A DNA stretch of 64,000 nucleotides from Methanolinea sp. UBA275. Its GTDB lineage: Archaea; Halobacteriota; Methanomicrobia; Methanomicrobiales; Methanospirillaceae. The DNA lies in assembly GCA_002506105.1 (NCBI GenBank), contig DAWU01000028.1, forward strand, positions 62,001 through 126,000, in the 5' to 3' direction. The position numbers and the translations under genes are program-made. Position 1 is the stretch's first letter, and every line of letters begins with the position of its first letter. The notes beneath the pieces are model-generated. The model did not search any database. It had not been told where the DNA came from and saw nothing but the letters and a program-made list of their open reading frames with translations. Positions 52,542-59,997 of this stretch are shown in pieces.

Positions 52542-52881
52542 GTGATTCTCCCATTCATGTATTCGCAGATGTATTTAATTCTGAAGAAGAGTGAACATTA
52601 CTTCTTTTATTTATCACAATCAGGACCCCTTAAGACTCAACCATCTCATCTATACTTGGGTGAACCTGCTGCTTGAATTTACGGTTACTTACAGGACTTC
52701 ATCTGTAAAGGCCGATGTGGGTATTCTCTGAAATTTGTCTATTAGCCTTGGTAGCAAAAGAACCTGGATGAATACAATTACCTTTACTCTCTTTTATAAT
52801 CAAATCCAATAAATTCTATCCATCCTTCCTCATACAGTAACCGTCTCTGCCTGGTGCAGGAGAAAGGAACGAAGTGATACC
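52542..52881. promoter_or_regulatory. Divergent spacer, Dsr-LP and DUF364 genes
   Basis: CTTTTATAAT (52791-52800) is a TATA box for the DUF364 gene with a leader of about 60 nt. CTTACAG (52688-52694) and CTGTAAAG (52703-52710) form an imperfect inverted repeat. ATAAATAAAAG on the minus strand near 52600-52612 may serve the Dsr-LP gene. No gene is seen. Confidence 0.4.
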
Positions 52882-53634
52882 ATGAGTGACTCTCATATTC
52901 TTGACGACCTGCTCGCGACACTCCCGGAGGATCCCATACCGGTTCGTTCGGTTCTCGTCGGGGTGTACTGGACTGCAGTATGCAGCATGCATTGTGGTCT
53001 TGCCACGACCATTATCGCGAATAAACCACATGACCACGCAACTTTTGTCCGCAATGCCGGGAATCTGCACCAGAAGACGGCACAAGAGCTGGCCGAATAT
53101 TCGCGTTCAAAAAACCGCCTGGAAGCAAGTATAGGCGTTGCGGCAATCAATTCCCTTCTTTTTATGAACCAGGAGGACGCAGTTGAGATGAATGCATCCG
53201 AGGTGCTGATAAAGAAGGGTTCCGGAAAAAACGTGGCTCTTGTGGGGCATTTTCCGTTTATACCTCAGGTTCGCAGCTCCGTAGGAAATCTCTGGGTGAT
53301 CGAACAGCAGCCTGCTGAAGGTGATTATCCTGCTCACTGCGCTGCGGATCTCATCCCGCAGGCAGATATTGTCGCACTCACCGGAAGTGCGTTGATAAAC
53401 CATACACTGGAAGACCTGCTCTCTCTCTGCCGCCCGGAAGCTCTTGTTATGGTTCTTGGGCCGAGCACCCCCCACTCAGAGGTGATGTTCGATCACGGGG
53501 CGTCTATCATTGCCGGTTCACAGGTCGTAGACGAGGCCGCGGTGATGCTGACGATCGGACAGGGTGCGACCTTCCAGCAGGTCGAGGGTGTGCGAAAACT
53601 GACGTATGCACGAAGGGGAGCATCCCTGGTATAA
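52882..53634 (+). CDS. DUF364 (putative heavy-metal chelation) protein
   Basis: The protein has 250 residues. An N-terminal DUF4213-like part (SVLVGVYWTAVCSMHCGLATT, about 1-100) is followed by a Rossmann-like DUF364 part (VALVGHFPFIPQVRSS, ADIVALTGSALINHTLEDLL, VMVLGPSTPHSEVMFDHG). The family is linked by context to metal or cofactor transport; activity is unproven. Its position next to Mo/W genes fits that theme. Confidence 0.82.
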   Translation: MSDSHILDDLLATLPEDPIPVRSVLVGVYWTAVCSMHCGLATTIIANKPHDHATFVRNAGNLHQKTAQELAEYSRSKNRLEASIGVAAINSLLFMNQEDAVEMNASEVLIKKGSGKNVALVGHFPFIPQVRSSVGNLWVIEQQPAEGDYPAHCAADLIPQADIVALTGSALINHTLEDLLSLCRPEALVMVLGPSTPHSEVMFDHGASIIAGSQVVDEAAVMLTIGQGATFQQVEGVRKLTYARRGASLV

Positions 53635-53744
53635 ACAATTTTTCTGGTGGGGACATTCACATCCGTCAACCATTTGATAACAACGCATCAATGCTGTCAT
53701 GGCAGGGATGCAGTTTTGCGTTTTCCCGGTACATTCTGCGTTTC

Positions 53745-54806
53745 TTATTCCAGATTGACTGGAATCACATGCACTGCGGTTGCCTTGAAGGTTGCATACA
53801 CCCTGCTTCCCGGCTCTATATGCAGTTCGTGGCAGCTTTCCCTGGTGAGGAGTGCCGTGAGCGGGAATCCCACGTCGATGATAACCCGTATCGTGCTTCC
53901 AAACGCAATAATCTCTAAAACGGTCCCATACAGGCAGTTGCGGGCACTGGAGGCGAACGGGGCCACCGAGACGATCACATCCTCGGCATGGAGGGCAGCG
54001 ACCACATCTCCTGAAACCCTTGAAGAGGCGTAGAATACCGGACCGGTTTCGGGAGTTATCACAGTAACATATCCTGCCCGTGATGACGTGCCCCGGATTA
54101 TGTTGCCAATGCCGAGGAATTCTGCAACGAACGTATCGGCAGGATGCAGGAATACCTCTGCAGTCTCACCGACCTGGACGATCCGCCCCTCCCGCATGAT
54201 TGCGATTCTGTCTGCAATCGCAAAGACATCGTCAAAATGATGGGTGATCTGGACAATCGTCGTCCCGGTGAGCTTCCGTATACGGGAGAGCTCAGTCCGC
54301 ATCCGCTCTCTCGTACGGCGATCGAGCGCACTCATGGGCTCGTCGAGAAGAAGTACCTCCGGCTTGAGTACCAGGGCACGAGCAAGGGCGACACGTTGTT
54401 GCTCCCCTCCTGAAAGCGAACCGGGGTATCTCCCGACGAGGTGTGTGATCTCGAGCAAGGCGCAAATCTCATCCACCATCGTGGACTGCTCGTCCTTTGG
54501 AACTTCTCTCTGGTTCAACCCAAACGTGATGTTCTGCTGAACTGTGAGATGGGGAAAGAGCATGTAATCCTGGTAGACCATCCCGATGTTCCGCAAACGC
54601 GGTTCTATAGAGGTGATCTCCCGGTTGCAAAGGAAGATCTTTCCCGAGTCAGGGGTATGAATTCCGGCGATGGTCTCAAGCAGCACAGTTTTACCCGCAC
54701 CGGTCGGTCCGAGAATGATAAAATATTCATTGGGTTGTATCTCGAGTGACACGTCCCGAACCGAGAACTCGCCAAGGGTGATTGAGAGCGAATCGATGCG
54801 CAGCAT
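53745..54806 (-). CDS. modC: Molybdate/tungstate ABC transporter, ATP-binding protein
   Basis: The protein has 353 residues. Walker A is GPTGAGKTV, the signature LSGGEQQR, Walker B LLLDEP and the switch His is in ITHHF. The C-terminal 120 residues hold TOBE/MOBE-type strands (DVVAALHAEDVIVSV, LYGTVLEIIAFGSTIRV) that bind oxyanion as a feedback sensor. It could equally be called WtpC. It follows modB by 13 bp. Confidence 0.9.
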   Translation of the reverse strand: MLRIDSLSITLGEFSVRDVSLEIQPNEYFIILGPTGAGKTVLLETIAGIHTPDSGKIFLCNREITSIEPRLRNIGMVYQDYMLFPHLTVQQNITFGLNQREVPKDEQSTMVDEICALLEITHLVGRYPGSLSGGEQQRVALARALVLKPEVLLLDEPMSALDRRTRERMRTELSRIRKLTGTTIVQITHHFDDVFAIADRIAIMREGRIVQVGETAEVFLHPADTFVAEFLGIGNIIRGTSSRAGYVTVITPETGPVFYASSRVSGDVVAALHAEDVIVSVAPFASSARNCLYGTVLEIIAFGSTIRVIIDVGFPLTALLTRESCHELHIEPGSRVYATFKATAVHVIPVNLE

Positions 54807-54819
54807 TATCCCTCACCTC

Positions 54820-55593
54820 CTAAAAGACATTGACTCCTTTGTCGAAATATTCCACCGCACACAGGGTCACAAGCGAGATCAGGATCAGGATGGTCGCGGC
54901 TGCAACTGCGAGATCCAGGTCCCCTGTTGAGATATTGAGGTAGAGGGCTATCGGCAGCGTCTCTGTCCGCATTGTCGTTGCACCGGCAACCATCAGGACT
55001 GCACCGAACTCCCCCATAGCCTTTGACCAGGTGATGACGGTCCCGGCAAGGAGGCCTGAGCGGGCCATCGGCAGGGTGACACGGAAGAACGCCCCGGTGT
55101 CCGTGCAGCCGAGGGTCTTTGCAACATATTCGTACCGGGGATTGATTGTGGAGAACGCAGACCGCAGGATCCGGATCATGTAGGGGATGTTCACGAATAC
55201 TTCTGCCACGATGATACCAAGCGGAGTGAAAATGACCATGAATCCGGCCTGCTCAAGAGCTTTTCCCCACGGCGTCGTTCCAAAGAAGAGCAGAAGGGCA
55301 ATTCCTGCAACCAGCGGAGGGAGGGTGAGGGGGAGCGTGAGGGCGAGGTTTGCGATCCTTTTCCCGAAGAAGTCGAATCGGGCCAGAGCATACGCGACAG
55401 GAATTGCGATGACGATGCAAATGGCCGTTGATGCAAAGCTCGTAACGAGACTGAGGACGATCGCAAACTGTATCTCAGGGCTCGCAAAACTGGACGCGAG
55501 ATCGGGAAGCGGAGAGTATGTGACAAGCCCAAGGAGGACTGCGCTGATGCCGACCAGGACCAGGTAGGTGAGTATGAGCGAGAATCTCTTCAT
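54820..55593 (-). CDS. modB: Molybdate/tungstate ABC transporter, permease
   Basis: The protein has 257 residues. Six transmembrane helices are predicted. The ABC-contact loop EAA motif is around YEYVAKTLGCTDTGAFFRVTLP, followed by KAMGEFGAVLMVAG as in ModB/WtpB/CysU. It is the third gene of modA-trmO-modB-modC. Confidence 0.9.
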   Translation of the reverse strand: MKRFSLILTYLVLVGISAVLLGLVTYSPLPDLASSFASPEIQFAIVLSLVTSFASTAICIVIAIPVAYALARFDFFGKRIANLALTLPLTLPPLVAGIALLLFFGTTPWGKALEQAGFMVIFTPLGIIVAEVFVNIPYMIRILRSAFSTINPRYEYVAKTLGCTDTGAFFRVTLPMARSGLLAGTVITWSKAMGEFGAVLMVAGATTMRTETLPIALYLNISTGDLDLAVAAATILILISLVTLCAVEYFDKGVNVF

Positions 55594-55620
55594 CGGCGGT
55601 ATCCCGGTTGCGTCCTGCTG

Positions 55621-56118
55621 TTACTGTATGGTGTCATTATCCCTTGTGGCAAGGAGACTTACGTTTCGGATCTTCTCGATATGCTGGGGGGTTACCCACC
55701 CGTTGGTAGCATCGGGTATACTGTCGAATGCGGGGATATAAGGCTTGATGTCAAGAATGGGTGTGCCATCAAGGAGGTCGATACCCTTGACTATGAGTAT
55801 CCCGTCAGTGATCTTTTCCAGTTGCACGTAGGAGATCCCGATTGGGTTCGGGCGGTTGATATGGCGGGTGGCAAAAATTCCATGGGGGGTCTCCCCATCT
55901 ACAAGCGGAGGCTCTTTCAGAGCCCGCCGCTCCGCACGGTCAAAATGATAGATGACGATGAGGTGGGAGAAGCCCTCCAGGCTCCCCAGCCCTTCACGGT
56001 ATTCGGGGAAGATCTCTATGGTCCCTTTCGCCTGCGTAAACGTGCTGTGCACTGGGGGGGCTCCTGCATTGCGGAAGGGGGAATGGGCAACACCGATTTG
56101 TGCGTATTCTATCAACAT
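55621..56118 (-). CDS. TrmO/TsaA-family SAM-dependent methyltransferase
   Basis: The protein has 165 residues. A TrmO-like beta-barrel is shown by IGVAHSPF, LEGFSHLIVIYHFDR, FATRHINRPNPIGISYVQL and DGTPILDIKPYIP. In bacteria TrmO N-methylates t6A37 in tRNA. ATG 56118 has GGTGA 8 nt upstream; the TTG at 56133 is less likely. Its position between modA and modB is striking and suggests a role tied to Mo/W supply, or simple co-transcription. Confidence 0.82.
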   Translation of the reverse strand: MLIEYAQIGVAHSPFRNAGAPPVHSTFTQAKGTIEIFPEYREGLGSLEGFSHLIVIYHFDRAERRALKEPPLVDGETPHGIFATRHINRPNPIGISYVQLEKITDGILIVKGIDLLDGTPILDIKPYIPAFDSIPDATNGWVTPQHIEKIRNVSLLATRDNDTIQ

Positions 56119-56148
56119 GGATACATTCACCAAAGTCTTCTTCCCTCT

Positions 56149-56985
56149 TTATGGCTTCACATCCGCATATGCAGGATCAGGATATTTCGGAAAACCGTGC
56201 GAAACGAAGATCGCCTTCCCCTCATCGGATGTCACGAAATCTGCAAATTTCCTGGCATTATCCTGGTTTTCCGAAAAGGTCGTGATGCCGACGGGAATGA
56301 TCATCACTTCATTCACGGTTATGGGAATCTGTATTGCCTCCATGGTCTTGTCGTTTATCAGGTCAAGAGTGAGGATCGAAGCGTCTGCCTGGCCGGCGGT
56401 CATAAGAATGGTCAGTTCATTGATGGTCGGGGTCCTGGTAACGACATTCTCCTCAACTGCATCGGTGATATTGAGTTTCTTGAACATCTTCGCTCCTGCT
56501 TTTCCTATTGCGGTTGCATTCACGTCACCGAGGGCAATCTTGAGGCCCGGCCTGGCAAAGTCCTGGAGCATCGTGATGTTCTTTTCGTTTCCTTTCTGCA
56601 CGGCAATTACGGGAACATGATAGGCAACCAGCTGATATGGGCCCACAAGACCCTGGCTCTTCGCGTTGTTATACTCAACCGTGGACCCCGTGATAAATAC
56701 ATCACCTTTTCTTGTAAGGTTCATCTGGCTGATGTGAACGCCGCTTCCTGCATAATTATACTGGACCTCAATACCGTATTTCCGGGTGAATTCCTGGCCA
56801 ATATCAGTCATCGCAGATTTAAGTCCTGCCCCGGAATATACAAGAATGCTCGCCTGCGAAGGTGCAGGACTTGGTGTATTCTCCTGTGAAGTGATACATC
56901 CCGGCGTCACTGCACCAAGGAATATCAGAATACATACAAGGGTTCCTAGGGTGACCGGCGTTACGCGAAACAGATTCTTTTTCAT
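56149..56985 (-). CDS. modA: Molybdate/tungstate-binding lipoprotein
   Basis: The protein has 278 residues. A lipoprotein signal ends at the lipobox GAVTPGC (C30). The mature part is a type II binding protein: VYSGAGLKSAMTDIG, FITGSTVEYNNAKSQGLVG, PGLKIALGDVNATAIGKAG and SEGKAIFVSHGFPKYP-like (here SDEGKAIF). It captures the oxyanion outside the cell for ModBC. It is the first gene of the operon. Confidence 0.9.
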   Translation of the reverse strand: MKKNLFRVTPVTLGTLVCILIFLGAVTPGCITSQENTPSPAPSQASILVYSGAGLKSAMTDIGQEFTRKYGIEVQYNYAGSGVHISQMNLTRKGDVFITGSTVEYNNAKSQGLVGPYQLVAYHVPVIAVQKGNEKNITMLQDFARPGLKIALGDVNATAIGKAGAKMFKKLNITDAVEENVVTRTPTINELTILMTAGQADASILTLDLINDKTMEAIQIPITVNEVMIIPVGITTFSENQDNARKFADFVTSDEGKAIFVSHGFPKYPDPAYADVKP

Positions 56986-57061
56986 GCGTAAAACGTCACC
57001 AAATCAATTATAATTAATTATTTCATTCGAAAACCAATTTTTATCAATTTACCATTGTTAA

Positions 57062-57071
57062 CTTATAAAAG
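57062..57071 (-). promoter_or_regulatory. modA: TATA box for the mod operon
   Basis: On the minus strand CTTTTATAAG lies about 80 bp before modA, predicting a leader of about 55 nt in AT-rich sequence. Confidence 0.5.
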
Positions 57072-57104
57072 TGTATCTTGCTAAGAAAGTACTTAACTTA
57101 AAGA

Positions 57105-57113
57105 GAATTATAA
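57105..57113 (+). promoter_or_regulatory. fdhD: TATA box for fdhD
   Basis: GAATTATAAT sits about 60 bp before TTG 57166, leaving a leader of about 30 nt that contains the ribosome-binding site GGGAGGG. Confidence 0.45.
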
Positions 57114-57165
57114 TGGGCGCGCACCATTCTGATTCATTGCATGAAGAGAGGGAGGGTCGTTAGTA

Positions 57166-57963
57166 TTGAAGATCTTTGAGAATGAATGCGATTCTGGGCC
57201 GATGATTTGCGAATACGATGTGATCTCCGTTGATGCGGACGGTCATGGACCCCGCAGGGTACAGGTCTGCAGGGAAGAGCGGGTGCACCTGGAGGTGAAT
57301 GGAATTCATGTCGCATCCCTGACGGTGAGTCCCCGGGAACTCGCAGAATTCGCATGTGGCTACTGTGTGACTGAAGGCATCGTTCCTGGAATTTTTGTCA
57401 TCAGCGAGGTGGAGGTGAAGGGGGATAGGATTCACGTTGCTGCCCCGGCCATCGAAAGGGAAATTCTTGCCCGGCCGAAGGAGATCCGGACCTCCGGCTG
57501 TGTAGGGGTCATCCAGGATGAGCACACCATGAGGGTGTCCCTTCCAATCGCTGACCGGGTGTCCAGGAGGGTAATTTATTCCGCAATGGAATGCCTCAAC
57601 GATCACGCGGTGCTATGGCGGGAGACGGGAGGCACGCACTGCACCGTCCTCTATGACATGGCCGGCTCGGCGGTATCCCATGCAGAAGATGTGGGAAGGC
57701 ATAATTCCGTTGACAAGGCGATAGGAAAAGCACTGTTGTCGGGGATCGATCCGGGAAAGACGTTTCTCTGCTGCTCTGGCAGAATGCCCGAGGGAATGGT
57801 GAGCAAAGTGTACCATGCAGGGATCCCGATTGTCGTCACCAACAATGCCCCTTCAGCAGCAGGGATTGACCTGGCGAGGAGAGTGAAGCTGACACTCACG
57901 GGTTTTGTCCGCCCTCCGAGGATGAATATTTACAGCGTTCCGGAGCGGATTATTCTCGACTGA
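57166..57963 (+). CDS. fdhD: Formate dehydrogenase accessory sulfurtransferase FdhD
   Basis: The protein has 265 residues. FdhD passes sulfur from a desulfurase to the Mo/W-pterin of formate dehydrogenase. Family segments are ELAEFACGYCVTEGI, TSGCVGV (the sulfur-carrying Cys; only one of the CXXC pair of E. coli), AEDVGRHNSVDKAIG, CCSGRMPEGMVSK and NNAPSAAGIDLA. TTG 57166 has GGGAGGG 9 nt upstream; ATG 57202 is the alternative. It is divergent from the mod operon. Confidence 0.9.
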   Translation: MKIFENECDSGPMICEYDVISVDADGHGPRRVQVCREERVHLEVNGIHVASLTVSPRELAEFACGYCVTEGIVPGIFVISEVEVKGDRIHVAAPAIEREILARPKEIRTSGCVGVIQDEHTMRVSLPIADRVSRRVIYSAMECLNDHAVLWRETGGTHCTVLYDMAGSAVSHAEDVGRHNSVDKAIGKALLSGIDPGKTFLCCSGRMPEGMVSKVYHAGIPIVVTNNAPSAAGIDLARRVKLTLTGFVRPPRMNIYSVPERIILD

Positions 57964-57980
57964 GGGATGTCGGGCCAGGC

Positions 57981-58808
57981 CTAATAGATGCGTATTGAAA
58001 AGAGTTCTTCATCACTGCAGGAGAGGATGAAGGGTATATCTTCGTGCAATCCGGATACGGTAAAATCAACCCTGCATCCCGGGACTGATAATCCATACGA
58101 TAAAGCGCCATTGTGGAGCACAGGTTCTGTCCTTGTCAGTCTTCCACTCCCATCGCGGGCTGCGGTGATCCCAATAAGACTGTCCGTGATGCAGGGATTG
58201 CTGCCGAGGAACAGATGCACATTCTGGCGACTGAGGTCTCCTCCAAGAATTCGGGTTGCGCATTCTGCTATCCTCACGGCGAGTGCAGCCCCCGGACACC
58301 ATTCGCCGTGATAATTTACCGCTTCACGTGTAAGCATATGACGATATTCGGAAGGTCCCATTTTTTGTATCTTGACCGACCTGTCATGGTGGGTGGCAGA
58401 AAAGACACAATCCCAGCCTGGCTGGTAGGGCTTGATGTCAATCACAGGAGTACCCTCAATACAATCGATATAATCGACATCAAGGACCCCTTCTCGGGAT
58501 ACGCCAAGGAGTCTCACCACACTTACAGAGATTGGATTTGGCCGTGAGGGCGACCTGAGAGAGAAGATCCCTTTTTCAGGCAGATCCTTCGAGATCTTTC
58601 TTGCCCTTGCACGGAGCAGGTCCCGCTGACCGTGATGCATCCAGGCGAGGACAATAAGGTGGGAGCTGGTCTGCACCCCGTCAAGAGCGGGGAGGTATGG
58701 GGAAAAGACCTCGATCTGCCCTCTCACTCCCTGGACAGGCATCCGGCTCTTCTCCTGGATGTCACAATGGACAACCCCTACCGGGACGAGCTTTATAGGA
58801 GTGTTCAT
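57981..58808 (-). CDS. Fusion of a TrmO/TsaA-family domain and an FmdE-like domain
   Basis: The protein has 275 residues. Residues 1-140 are TrmO-like (SPSRPNPISVSVVRLLGV, CIEGTPVIDIKPYQPGWD). Residues about 160-275 match FmdE: H167 and C171 in YHGEWCPGAALAVRIAE, then C206 in GSNPCITDSLIGITAARDG. FmdE proteins are associated with formylmethanofuran dehydrogenase but lack a proven function. It lies 17 bp from the convergent fdhD stop and 63 bp from the second FmdE gene. Confidence 0.78.
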   Translation of the reverse strand: MNTPIKLVPVGVVHCDIQEKSRMPVQGVRGQIEVFSPYLPALDGVQTSSHLIVLAWMHHGQRDLLRARARKISKDLPEKGIFSLRSPSRPNPISVSVVRLLGVSREGVLDVDYIDCIEGTPVIDIKPYQPGWDCVFSATHHDRSVKIQKMGPSEYRHMLTREAVNYHGEWCPGAALAVRIAECATRILGGDLSRQNVHLFLGSNPCITDSLIGITAARDGSGRLTRTEPVLHNGALSYGLSVPGCRVDFTVSGLHEDIPFILSCSDEELFSIRIY

Positions 58809-58871
58809 TCCCTTTGCCTTTCTTCTGGAAGTCCGATACCTTTGTGAATCCGGCTCAACATCAGAGGACAG

Positions 58872-59519
58872 TCATTCCATCCTCTCATAATATGCCAAAC
58901 TGCCACATCCGGCGCAATGAGTACCCTCCATCATGTTTTCGGGGACCTGCTCACCGCATGATGGGCAGGTGACTGAGGTCCACTTTTTCTTGTGGGTGAC
59001 ATTCATCTTAACTCTCTCGTAGGAGAGAATAGCTCTGCCTGCAGTAAGGATATCGTCGACCAGCTGCTTTTTCATTGTTGCAGGCTTGAACGAAGGGGTA
59101 TTATCGTACCAGGCGGCGATGATGGGATATTTTTCCAATTTTTTCCGGTCTACATAGATACGGACACCCTCGGCTGCGTCCTTCGCAGAGAAGGGGGTGA
59201 GGGTTATTGCAAATTTACCGATGGGAAGAACCCGGAGCCTGTGGTTTCCTGTCGTGGCGTGCATAATGACCTGGGGAGGATCGGGAAGACACTTTGGGGT
59301 TTCGCTGGTCACAAAAATCTTGTCGTCGGGTTTTTTCCCTATCAGGGAGAGTGCGTAGTCCACCATGAACACTCCGATGAGCATACCGGGAGCAGGATAG
59401 GTGTGGAAGTCGATGCATTTGCGGAAGGACTCCCGGAGTTCCTTAGAAAAGCCCATGGAATCCATCTTTTCAAGAAGTTCAGCGGAGGAATATTCTGGTA
59501 TTGTCTGCATGCCCATCAT
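58872..59519 (-). CDS. fmdE: FmdE-family protein with C-terminal zinc ribbon
   Basis: The protein has 215 residues. The FmdE-like N-terminal motif appears in a degenerate form, FHTYPAPGMLIGVFMVDYAL, where the usual Cys of HxxxCPG is Ala. KIFVTSETPKCLPDPPQVI follows. A zinc ribbon (CPSCGEQVP...CAGC) ends the protein. The fold is FmdE; the catalytic or metal-binding role may differ. The start is one of ATG 59519, 59516 or 59510. A TATA box (GCATATTTAT on minus) suggests a leaderless mRNA. Confidence 0.75.
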   Translation of the reverse strand: MMGMQTIPEYSSAELLEKMDSMGFSKELRESFRKCIDFHTYPAPGMLIGVFMVDYALSLIGKKPDDKIFVTSETPKCLPDPPQVIMHATTGNHRLRVLPIGKFAITLTPFSAKDAAEGVRIYVDRKKLEKYPIIAAWYDNTPSFKPATMKKQLVDDILTAGRAILSYERVKMNVTHKKKWTSVTCPSCGEQVPENMMEGTHCAGCGSLAYYERME

Positions 59520-59566
59520 GTAAGCATTAAATAGGATAAATATGCAACATGCGTTTTTAGTTAATA

Positions 59567-59581
59567 ATGTAAAGTTTACAT
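59567..59581. promoter_or_regulatory. Palindrome ATGTAAA-G-TTTACAT, candidate operator
   Basis: Two perfect 7-bp arms surround one central base. It lies about 25 bp upstream of the minus-strand fmdE TATA box. It shares TGTAAA/TTTACA half-sites with the palindrome at 59707-59729. Confidence 0.5.
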
Positions 59582-59706
59582 AATTTCCGCGCAGTGATTT
59601 GGACAGGTAATCGTAAGAAAGCGATGGATCTGCTCTTTTTTTAGCTGGGCGAGAAATAGGGCAAAAATGGATTCTATTAATTTAACGAATTTTTTTTAAA
59701 TCAAAC

Positions 59707-59729
59707 TTGTAAAATTGTTTATTTTACAA
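59707..59729. promoter_or_regulatory. Palindrome TTGTAAAAT-5 nt-ATTTTACAA, candidate fdh operator
   Basis: Perfect 9-bp arms surround TGTTT. It ends 7 bp before the fdhA TATA box, where a bound protein could recruit or block TBP/TFB. Confidence 0.55.
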
Positions 59730-59736
59730 TGCTATG

Positions 59737-59746
59737 CATATAAATT
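59737..59746 (+). promoter_or_regulatory. fdhA: TATA box for fdhAB
   Basis: CATATAAATT predicts a transcript start near 59767 and so a leader of about 230 nt before the fdhA ATG at 59998, long for this genome region. Confidence 0.5.
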
Positions 59747-59821
59747 TAATATAGTTAATTTTTTCTCTGGTTAAGGTATATCAGTGATTGTCAGGGGGGT
59801 TTGATGCCCTGTCCTGTATTC

Positions 59822-59848
59822 CGTATTGTTTCGTCCTGAAACAATACG
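59822..59848 (+). promoter_or_regulatory. Perfect 11-bp hairpin in the fdhAB leader
   Basis: CGTATTGTTTC pairs fully with GAAACAATACG around a GTCCT loop. It lies about 55 nt into the predicted leader and is not followed by a T-tract, so it looks more like a regulatory or stability element than a terminator. Confidence 0.55.
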
Positions 59849-59997
59849 CAATGGTTGGAAGGGGTGTGGAGAGATAATCCAGATTGGGTCTCCACTATCA
59901 ACCTGACTTCAATGAACTATTTCCAAGGTGTGAACGGATGAAACTCCTGTCTTTCTTGAGGGGAGAACAATCTGGAACAGAGAAGGAGAACACTAGA

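Noticed and set aside
55681..56889. 402-codon plus-strand frame
   Set aside because: It is fully antisense to the TrmO-like and modA genes, both strongly supported; the product has no recognisable domain.
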